From Deltaproteobacteria bacterium (lineage in GTDB: Bacteria > Desulfobacterota > Desulfuromonadia > Desulfuromonadales > BM103): a stretch of 19,076 nt of DNA. Within the stretch, counting starts at the first letter, position 1. Every line of letters begins with the position of its first letter. Below are positions 8,726 through 14,327 of this stretch, one piece after another. Where the stretch lies: NCBI GenBank assembly GCA_024636215.1, contig JAGXHL010000066.1, positions 1 through 19,076 of the forward strand, in the 5' to 3' direction. The notes below the pieces were generated by a model that saw only the letters and a program-made list of their open reading frames with translations, had not been told where the DNA came from and did no database searches. The position numbers and the translations under genes are program-made.

Positions 8726-10583
8726 CCCTTCTCCAGAAGAAACTCCCGGACTGCGCCGCCGGTTTATCGTTTCCTCCACGATTATTGTCGGGGTTTTCTT
8801 CATCCTTGCGCTGCGACTCTGGTTTCTGCAAATTCTCGGCGTCGACCATTACCGTACCCTTTCCGAACGCAACCGTATTCGTTATGTGGCCATCGAAGCC
8901 CCGCGCGGAGCTGTGTTTGACCGTCACGGCGCCTTGCTGGTTGACAATCGACCGGCCTTTAACGTTTCGGCTCTTCGTCAGGAAGTTGGCGACCGCGAGC
9001 AACTTTTTACCAATCTGGCCGAGCTGCTGGGTGGCGATGAGGAAAAGCTCGCCGAACGCTGGAAAGAGGGCCAGAATCTGCCGCGCTACAGACCTCTGCC
9101 GTTGCTGGAGGATGTCGGTCGAGAGGCAATGGAAAAAGTTCAGGAGAACTCGGTGGATCTGCCGGGTGTTCTGGTCGAGGTTAGGCCGTTTCGTGCCTAT
9201 CCGCATGGTGAACTGGCGGCTCATCTGATTGGCTACCTTGGCGAGGTGACCGAAGAAGAACTGGGTGAATCAGGTTTTGAGGGTTATCGCTCCGGTGAAA
9301 TGGTCGGTAAAACTGCTCTGGAGAGAATATATGAAGATCGATTGCGTGGTACTGCCGGTCAGAAACGCATCGAGGTCAATGTCCGGGGTCGAGAACTCCG
9401 TCAGGTTACTACGCGCAGCCCTTTGCCCGGGCAGAGCCTTTACCTGACGATCGATACGAAACTGCAAAATGCAGCGGAAGAAGCGCTCGGTGACCAGGCG
9501 GGTGCCGTGGTTGCCCTGGATGTCAAAAATGGTGAAGTCCTGGCTTTCGTAAGCCGACCGACCTTTGATCCTGCCTTGTTTGCACGCGGTATCACCAGTG
9601 ACGAGTGGCGTGAGTTGATCGAGAATACCAGGCGACCGATGACCAACAAAGCGTTGCGCGGGCAATATCCTCCAGGTTCTACCTTTAAGATGATTGTCGC
9701 TCTGGCTGCTCTTGAAGCCGGTGTTGTGACGCCTGCAACCACCTTCACCTGTAATGGCAGCTTCCAACTTAACAAGAATTACGAATATCGCTGTTGGAAG
9801 AAAAATGGTCATGGCCCAGTCGATCTGCATAAAGCCATCAAGGAAAGTTGTGACGTCTGGTTTTACCGGGTCGGTCTGGAAACTGGTATCGACAGAATAT
9901 CCAGTGCCGCAACACGCATGGGTCTGGGCCATGAAACCGGATTTCCTTTCGGCGCTGAACGCTCCGGGCTGATCCCTTCCCGAGCCTGGAAAAAGCAACG
10001 TTTCGGGACAAGTTGGTATGATGGCGAGACGGTTATCACTGCCATTGGTCAGGGTTTTGTCCTGACGACTCCCTTGCAGTTGGCAACCATGACTGCGGCT
10101 TTGGCCAACGGTGGTACTGTCTGGAAACCTCAGATCGTGCAGAAAATTGTCGCTCTTGATGGCTCTACTGAATGGATGCTTAATCCTGAGAAAATGAATG
10201 AGACGGCCTGGCCAAAAGCTGCGATTGCAGCTGTACAGGATGCCATGGAATCAGTTGTCAACGATGTCGGCGGCACGGCCTGGCGCAGCCGTTTGGAAAA
10301 GGTCAGGTTTTCGGGCAAAACCGGCACGGCGCAGGTTGTTCGTCTTAGGGATGACGATGAAGAAGAGGTCAAGGATGAGGATATTCCTTACCAATACCGG
10401 GATCACGCGCTTTTTGTTTCCTATGCGCCGGCCAAGAATCCGCAGATTGCCATTGCGGTGGTTGTCGAACACGGCAGCCACGGTTCGAGCGTAGCCGCGC
10501 CGGTGGCCAAAGCCATGTATGATGCCTACTTTCAGAACGAGAGCGATCAGGTAGATTCCGTGAAGGTTGACTCCGGAGACTGA
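8715..10583 (+). CDS. mrdA: Penicillin-binding protein 2 (peptidoglycan transpeptidase)
   Basis: The monofunctional transpeptidase of the elongasome, 622 residues from this start. One membrane helix lies at about 19-37. The pedestal region contains RGAVFDRHGALLVDN, a class B PBP signature. All three penicillin-binding motifs are intact: STFK at 322-325 (catalytic serine), SCD at 378-380 and KTG at 535-537. It cross-links glycan strands made by RodA. The ATG at 8715 overlaps mreD; a TTG at 8703 would add four residues, but the ATG is preferred. The product should be a target of beta-lactams such as mecillinam, known for this family. Confidence 0.96.
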   Translation: MSLNPSPEETPGLRRRFIVSSTIIVGVFFILALRLWFLQILGVDHYRTLSERNRIRYVAIEAPRGAVFDRHGALLVDNRPAFNVSALRQEVGDREQLFTNLAELLGGDEEKLAERWKEGQNLPRYRPLPLLEDVGREAMEKVQENSVDLPGVLVEVRPFRAYPHGELAAHLIGYLGEVTEEELGESGFEGYRSGEMVGKTALERIYEDRLRGTAGQKRIEVNVRGRELRQVTTRSPLPGQSLYLTIDTKLQNAAEEALGDQAGAVVALDVKNGEVLAFVSRPTFDPALFARGITSDEWRELIENTRRPMTNKALRGQYPPGSTFKMIVALAALEAGVVTPATTFTCNGSFQLNKNYEYRCWKKNGHGPVDLHKAIKESCDVWFYRVGLETGIDRISSAATRMGLGHETGFPFGAERSGLIPSRAWKKQRFGTSWYDGETVITAIGQGFVLTTPLQLATMTAALANGGTVWKPQIVQKIVALDGSTEWMLNPEKMNETAWPKAAIAAVQDAMESVVNDVGGTAWRSRLEKVRFSGKTGTAQVVRLRDDDEEEVKDEDIPYQYRDHALFVSYAPAKNPQIAIAVVVEHGSHGSSVAAPVAKAMYDAYFQNESDQVDSVKVDSGD

Positions 10584-10586
10584 TGT

Positions 10587-11684
10587 ATGTTTGACAGACG
10601 TCTGATCACACATTTTAACTGGACATATCTATTGCTGATTCTGCTGATCGCAGTCATCGGCATTGCCAATATGTACAGTGCCACATCCTCCTGGACCGCT
10701 GCGGCCCAGCCGGTTTATGTCAAGCAGTTCTACTGGTTGGGGTTGGGGCTGGTGATTATTACACTCGTCTGCCTCCTCGATTACCGTCACCTGGAGTATT
10801 TAAGCTTTCCACTCTACGGCGGAAACCTGCTGCTGTTGATATTGGTTATGGCCGTCGGTAAAACCAGTATGGGTGCAACGCGATGGATCAGCCTGGGTGG
10901 GTTTAACGTACAACCGAGCGAGATCATGAAGATCGTCATCATTGTTGCTCTGGCACGATTTTTCAGCGAGAAGGCACACCTGCGTGGCTTCTCACTGAAG
11001 GAGTTGATCGCTCCGGGGATTCTGCTTGCAGTGCCCGCACTGCTGATTATGAAGCAGCCAGACCTAGGTACTGCCCTGCTGGTCCTTTGTATTGGCGGCA
11101 CCATGGCCCTGTTTGCCGGGATTCAACGCTCTGCCGTTATCTTCCTCGGGGTTACCGGCCTTGCCGCCGCTGGGGGTGGCTGGTTCCTTTTGCACGACTA
11201 CCAGAAGCAGCGCATCCTGACTTTCCTTAACCCGGAGCGAGATCCTCTCGGCGCAGGCTATCACATCATCCAGTCTAAAATAGCCGTGGGAAGCGGCGGC
11301 GTCAGTGGCCTGGGCTTCATGAAGGGGACCCAGTCACAACTCTCTTTCCTTCCGGAACGGCACACCGATTTTGCTTTCTCTGTGTTCGCTGAAGAGTGGG
11401 GTCTTCTCGGCTGTCTTTTACTGTTGTCCCTCTATTGCCTGATTGTTATCTGGGGTCTGCATATTGCCTTGCGCGCCAATGACCGTTTTGGCATGTATCT
11501 CGCCATCGGTGTTTCGGCCATGCTTTTCTGGCACATCGTGGTCAATCTCGGCATGATCATCGGCCTCCTGCCGGTCGTCGGTGTCCCTTTGCCATTATTC
11601 TCCTATGGCGGCACCAGTATGGTCACGACCATGACCGGAGTCGGCTTGCTGATGAACGTGGGTATGCGGCGGTTTATGTTTTGA
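10587..11684 (+). CDS. rodA: SEDS glycosyltransferase RodA
   Basis: A 365-residue polytopic membrane protein of the SEDS family that polymerises lipid II into glycan strands with PBP2. About ten hydrophobic helices are visible. Family signatures include GATRWISLGGFNVQPSEIMK (a SEDS hallmark), RDPLGAGYHIIQSKIAVGSGG, and ERHTDFAFSVFAEEWG, which carries the essential extracellular Asp. The C-terminus holds LPVVGVPLPLFSYGGTSM. It starts 3 nt after the mrdA stop with a CCGGAG ribosome site about 9 nt upstream. It is the last gene of the rod cluster; the repeat at 11691 follows. Confidence 0.96.
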   Translation: MFDRRLITHFNWTYLLLILLIAVIGIANMYSATSSWTAAAQPVYVKQFYWLGLGLVIITLVCLLDYRHLEYLSFPLYGGNLLLLILVMAVGKTSMGATRWISLGGFNVQPSEIMKIVIIVALARFFSEKAHLRGFSLKELIAPGILLAVPALLIMKQPDLGTALLVLCIGGTMALFAGIQRSAVIFLGVTGLAAAGGGWFLLHDYQKQRILTFLNPERDPLGAGYHIIQSKIAVGSGGVSGLGFMKGTQSQLSFLPERHTDFAFSVFAEEWGLLGCLLLLSLYCLIVIWGLHIALRANDRFGMYLAIGVSAMLFWHIVVNLGMIIGLLPVVGVPLPLFSYGGTSMVTTMTGVGLLMNVGMRRFMF

Positions 11685-11690
11685 ACATAA

Positions 11691-11758
11691 GCTGTAAGGC
11701 TGTAAGGCTGTAAGGCTGTAAGATTTTTCTTAAAGCTTATGGCTGACAGCTTACAGCT
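11691..11758. repeat. Four tandem 8-mers plus an inverted copy between rodA and amrS
   Basis: GCTGTAAG occurs four times head to tail at 11691-11722. The inverse CTTACAGC lies at 11750-11757, so RNA from either strand could fold into a hairpin with a 9-bp stem (11690-11698 with 11750-11758). It may help end rodA transcription, though the T run lies inside the loop. The array sits just upstream of the amrS promoter. Confidence 0.8.
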
Positions 11759-11766
11759 ATTTCTTC

Positions 11767-11775
11767 TGTTATAAT
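11767..11775 (+). promoter_or_regulatory. Extended -10 promoter of amrS
   Basis: TGTTATAAT is a perfect extended -10 element. No good -35 is present at 16-18 bp; a CTGACA lies at a 21-bp spacing. The expected start falls on the A of the amrS ATG at 11782, predicting a leaderless mRNA. Confidence 0.6.
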
Positions 11776-11781
11776 GCTCCC

Positions 11782-12813
11782 ATGAACCTCCATCCGGCAA
11801 AATTCTGGCAAGCGCTCGAAGAGAACAAGGTCCGCTGCAACCTCTGCCGCTTTCTCTGCGTGATCAGCGAGGGTCGACGGGGGCGTTGCGGTGTGCGGGA
11901 GAATCGGCAAGGCGAGCTTTTTACGCTCGTTTACGGTCAGACCGTCGCTGAAAATATCGATCCGATCGAGAAAAAGCCTCTTTACCATTTCCACCCCGGC
12001 TCAAACAGCCTGTCCCTTGCGACTGTCGGTTGTAATTTCCGTTGCCTGCACTGTCAGAACTTCCAGATTTCCCAGTGGCCTCATGAGCGCTCCGGTATTC
12101 CCGGAACGGAAACCTCTCCACAGGAGGCCGTGCGTCGTGCTGTGGAAAGTGGGGCGGCAAGTATCTCCTATACCTACACTGAGCCTACCATTTTCTATGA
12201 GTACGCCTATGACACTGCGGTCCTTGCCAAAGCTTCAGGTATCAAGAATGTCTTTGTTACTAACGGCTATACGACAACCGAGGCCTTGGAGGCCATCGCG
12301 CCGTATCTCGATGCGGCTAACGTCGATTTAAAAGGTTTTTCGAACACGGCTTACAGGCAAGTCACAGGTGCTTCTTTGCAAGGCGTTCTTGATTGCCTGC
12401 GCGATTACCGGCGGCTCGGTATCTGGCTTGAAGTGACCACCCTGGTGATCCCGGGGCATAATGACAGTGAGGACGAGCTGAAACAGGTTGCCGGCTTTAT
12501 TGCTGATGAACTTGGTCGTGATGTCCCCTGGCACATTTCCGCCTTCTCTCCCACCTACAAGATGCTCGACCGGCCGGCTACGCCGACGGCCACTTTATAC
12601 CTGGCCCGCGATCTTGGCCGAAGAGCGGGTTTGAAATATGTTTATCTGGGCAACCTTAAAGAGCCAGGTGGCAGCGACACGGTTTGCCCTGCTTGCGGAC
12701 AAACCGTGATCCGTCGGCAGGGACTGCGGTTTGTTGATACGGAGTTGACGGGTAATCGTTGCAACTTCTGTCGCTATGAGATCCCCGGTGTGGCTCTGTC
12801 TGAAAATGCATAA
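11782..12813 (+). CDS. amrS: AmmeMemoRadiSam-system radical SAM enzyme AmrS
   Basis: A 343-residue radical SAM protein. The [4Fe-4S] motif is CNFRCLHC (C84, C88, C91). Four further cysteines sit at the N-terminus (C19, C22, C26, C36), and a C-terminal CPAC...CNFC pair (from about residue 303) may bind metal. ISYTYTEPTIFYEY and the FVTNGY block are typical of the AmrS/PflA-like family. Its substrate is unsettled; in many genomes it accompanies Memo (AmrB) and AMMECR1 (AmrA) homologues, which are not in this window. The start is supported by the family's common N-terminus (FW..LE....RC.LC). No Shine-Dalgarno precedes it, which agrees with the extended -10 box that places the transcript start at the ATG. 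Confidence 0.88.
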   Translation: MNLHPAKFWQALEENKVRCNLCRFLCVISEGRRGRCGVRENRQGELFTLVYGQTVAENIDPIEKKPLYHFHPGSNSLSLATVGCNFRCLHCQNFQISQWPHERSGIPGTETSPQEAVRRAVESGAASISYTYTEPTIFYEYAYDTAVLAKASGIKNVFVTNGYTTTEALEAIAPYLDAANVDLKGFSNTAYRQVTGASLQGVLDCLRDYRRLGIWLEVTTLVIPGHNDSEDELKQVAGFIADELGRDVPWHISAFSPTYKMLDRPATPTATLYLARDLGRRAGLKYVYLGNLKEPGGSDTVCPACGQTVIRRQGLRFVDTELTGNRCNFCRYEIPGVALSENA

Positions 12814-12878
12814 AGTGTAAAGTTGAACACTAAAATAGAAGGTTGCTTCTGCTTGTGAGAAAAATGTGAGTAGTGCTG

Positions 12879-12887
12879 TGATATAGA
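12879..12887 (+). promoter_or_regulatory. Candidate extended -10 promoter of the riboswitch transcript
   Basis: TGATATAGA is an extended -10-like element with no clear -35. The start would be at about 12894, eight nt before the riboswitch P1 helix, which fits well. Confidence 0.4.
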
Positions 12888-12901
12888 TCAACGACAATTC
12901 A

Positions 12902-13005
12902 GACTCTCCGAAAAAGGGCAAACCTGTAGCAATGCAGGGACGCAAAGCGACGAGTCCGCCTAAGTTCAGGTCCTGGTGGATGGTCGTGCTGCAGAAGAGA
13001 GTGTC
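12902..13005 (+). promoter_or_regulatory. Cyclic-di-GMP-I riboswitch (GEMM-I aptamer)
   Basis: The GEMM-I core is clear: AGGGCAAACC (12915-12924), a hairpin CCTGTA/TGCAGG capped by a GCAA tetraloop, then GGGACGCAAAGC (12937-12948). A second arm follows with a CCTAAG tetraloop-receptor element (12959-12964). P1 forms from GACTCTC (12902-12908) and GAGAGT at 12997-13002 with the following bases. By eye the base equivalent to G20 of the Vibrio Vc2 aptamer is G (12917), which favours c-di-GMP over the cyclic AMP-GMP variants known in Geobacter. Its expression platform is the terminator at 13024-13057: bases 12904-12915 are perfectly complementary to 13036-13047. Ligand binding should hold P1, free the terminator and turn the gene off. 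Confidence 0.92.
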
Positions 13006-13023
13006 ATAGAGCATTGATTATGA

Positions 13024-13057
13024 CGCCTCTTTTCGTTTTTCGGAGAGGGGTGTTTTT
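13024..13057 (+). terminator. Riboswitch expression-platform terminator
   Basis: A 12-bp stem including GU pairs (13024-13035 with 13041-13052) around a five-T loop is followed by TTTTT. Its loop and 3' strand (13036-13047) can instead pair with 12904-12915 at the riboswitch 5' end, forming the antiterminator. Confidence 0.85.
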
Positions 13058-13083
13058 GTCCGTGAGATGGGAAGGGGGCGTAA

Positions 13084-13251
13084 ATGAAATTGTTCGTACT
13101 TATGTCTGTCGTGCTTGGAGGTTTTGGGTTTCTGGTCCACCAATTCTCTTTCTGGTCTGTCGTTGGCGTGGTTTATCTGGCTGCAATGGCTCTGGTTGTG
13201 CTGATTGCCTTTGTTCCCCGGATGTCAAGCAAGCGCTTGAAACAGATTTGA
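13084..13251 (+). CDS. Small 55-residue membrane protein under c-di-GMP riboswitch control
   Basis: An unrecognised small gene directly downstream of the riboswitch terminator. The product has two hydrophobic segments, about residues 3-18 (LFVLMSVVLGGFGFLV) and 23-44 (FWSVVGVVYLAAMALV and on), joined by a short HQFS turn. It ends in a basic tail RMSSKRLKQI, which should stay cytoplasmic, so a membrane hairpin is likely. AAGGGGG lies 5 nt before the ATG. It is the first and only open frame with a good ribosome site after the switch; the longer overlapping frame from 13014 starts inside the terminator region and lacks one. A small hairpin at 13314-13329 may end the transcript. Function unknown; by context a target of c-di-GMP lifestyle control, predicted to be made when the messenger is low. 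Confidence 0.7.
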   Translation: MKLFVLMSVVLGGFGFLVHQFSFWSVVGVVYLAAMALVVLIAFVPRMSSKRLKQI

Positions 13252-13313
13252 AGTCAAAAAATCAGCCTGTGCAATTTTATGTTGCATTGAAACCGTTGTG
13301 AAGTTTGCAGACC

Positions 13314-13333
13314 AGTGTCCTATGACACTTTCT
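13314..13333 (+). terminator. Weak terminator after the 55-aa gene
   Basis: AGTGTC pairs with GACACT around a CTAT loop and is followed by TTCT. The stem is short and the T run is poor, so termination would be partial. Confidence 0.35.
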
Positions 13334-13347
13334 CCAGGTCATTGCGC

Positions 13348-13392
13348 GCCCGATTGCAGTCAGCCCGATTGCAGTCAGCCCGATTGCAGCCA
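13348..13392. repeat. Three tandem copies of a 15-bp unit
   Basis: GCCCGATTGCAGTCA occurs at 13348-13362 and 13363-13377, and with one change (C for T) at 13378-13392. It lies between the 55-aa gene and the methyltransferase promoter, ending 12 bp before the -35 box. Confidence 0.9.
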
Positions 13393-13404
13393 GTCTGTAT
13401 TCCG

Positions 13405-13433
13405 TTGCATTCCCGTTCTATCATCGTTAACAT
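13405..13433 (+). promoter_or_regulatory. Candidate sigma70 promoter of the methyltransferase gene
   Basis: TTGCAT (13405-13410) and TAACAT (13428-13433) are 17 bp apart, the same hexamers and spacing as before ppiD. The start would be at about 13440, three nt before the ATG, and there is no Shine-Dalgarno. Confidence 0.5.
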
Positions 13434-13442
13434 CTCCGCACG

Positions 13443-14252
13443 ATGACAACAGACTTTCTTGAATACATCATGGAAGATGCTCAGGAGATTGAGCGTCTTG
13501 AACTGAAGACGGATCCGCAGGCGGTGCTCAATCAGGCGCACTGGGCCGGGCTTGTACCCGGCATGCGTGTTGCTGATATCGGCTGCGGACCCGGTTTGAC
13601 CTCCCGTATCCTCTGCGATGCGGTGCAGCCGGGCGGGCAGGTGGTAGGTGTTGATTTCTCTGCGGATCGAATTGAACATGCATGCAAACGATATCAGCAC
13701 GATGACCTGATTTTTAAGCAGAAAGATTTTTTCAGTGATCTGGCTGCACTGGGACGCTTCGATTTCGTCTGGGCTCGTTTTGTCCTGGAGTTCCACCGCA
13801 GCCGTGTTACCGAGCTGGTTGCAAACCTCGGCTCCCTTGTCAAACCTGGCGGCATCCTCTGTCTGGTTGATCTCGATTACAACTGCCTGAGCCATGCCGG
13901 CTTGCCGGAACGTGTCAATGAAACCATTCGGGAGGTCATTAAAGGTTTGGAGGAGAGAGCGGATTTTGACCCCTATGCAGGGCGAAGACTGTACGGCCAC
14001 CTCTATGATCTTGATTACCAGGACATTCGCGTCGATATGTCGAGCCATCACCTGATTTACGGGGCGTTGAGTGAGGTCGAGCGTTACAACTGGGAGCGTA
14101 AGGTGCTGGTTGCTGCGAAGCGGTCGGGGTGTGAATTTAAACGTTACCCGGACGGTTTTTCCGGCTTTGCCGAGGAGTTCGCCGAGACTTTTCAGGATCC
14201 CCGCCGGTTTACTTATACACCCCTGATCTGTTGTTGCGGACGGAAGCGCTGA
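13443..14252 (+). CDS. Class I SAM-dependent methyltransferase
   Basis: A 269-residue Rossmann-fold methyltransferase. Motif I is VADIGCGPGL (43-52), the SAM glycine loop; the acidic end of strand 2 is VGVDFS (68-73). Motif IV-like FDFVWARFVLEF follows at about 105-116, and LVKPGGILCLVDLD at about 132-145 is the usual post-motif. The C-terminal ~110 residues are helical and may set the substrate, which cannot be predicted. It is a single gene between the 15-bp repeats and a strong terminator. The ATG is just downstream of a -10 box with no Shine-Dalgarno, so a nearly leaderless mRNA is predicted. Confidence 0.85.
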   Translation: MTTDFLEYIMEDAQEIERLELKTDPQAVLNQAHWAGLVPGMRVADIGCGPGLTSRILCDAVQPGGQVVGVDFSADRIEHACKRYQHDDLIFKQKDFFSDLAALGRFDFVWARFVLEFHRSRVTELVANLGSLVKPGGILCLVDLDYNCLSHAGLPERVNETIREVIKGLEERADFDPYAGRRLYGHLYDLDYQDIRVDMSSHHLIYGALSEVERYNWERKVLVAAKRSGCEFKRYPDGFSGFAEEFAETFQDPRRFTYTPLICCCGRKR

Positions 14253-14269
14253 CCCCTGGCTAGTGACGA

Positions 14270-14302
14270 GGGCCTGAAGCACATGTGCTTCAGGCCCTTT
14301 TT
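14270..14302 (+). terminator. Strong terminator after the methyltransferase gene
   Basis: A 28-bp perfect palindrome (14270-14297, GGGCCTGAAGCAC arms) is followed by five T on the plus strand. On the minus strand the hairpin has no T run, but it may still shape the 3' end of the convergent HD-GYP transcript, whose stop is 31 bp away. Confidence 0.9.
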
Positions 14303-14327
14303 CAATTATTGCCAAGAAAATTCCCTG

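Noticed and set aside
12902..13005. Cyclic AMP-GMP-specific (Geobacter type) variant of the riboswitch
   Set aside because: Those variants carry A at the position equivalent to Vc2 G20; by eye alignment this sequence has G there. Binding tests would settle it.
13014..13301. A 95-codon frame overlapping the riboswitch-controlled gene
   Set aside because: It starts inside the switch terminator region without a ribosome site, and the frame beginning at 13084 has a good ribosome site and a coherent membrane-protein pattern.
13348..13392. CRISPR-like array
   Set aside because: The units are directly abutting with no spacers and no cas genes are nearby; it is a simple tandem repeat. The same holds for the arrays at 11691 and 18895.
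13320..14315. A 331-codon minus-strand frame opposite the methyltransferase
   Set aside because: It is antisense to a gene with clear SAM motifs, and its C-terminal-most repeats only translate the 15-bp array.
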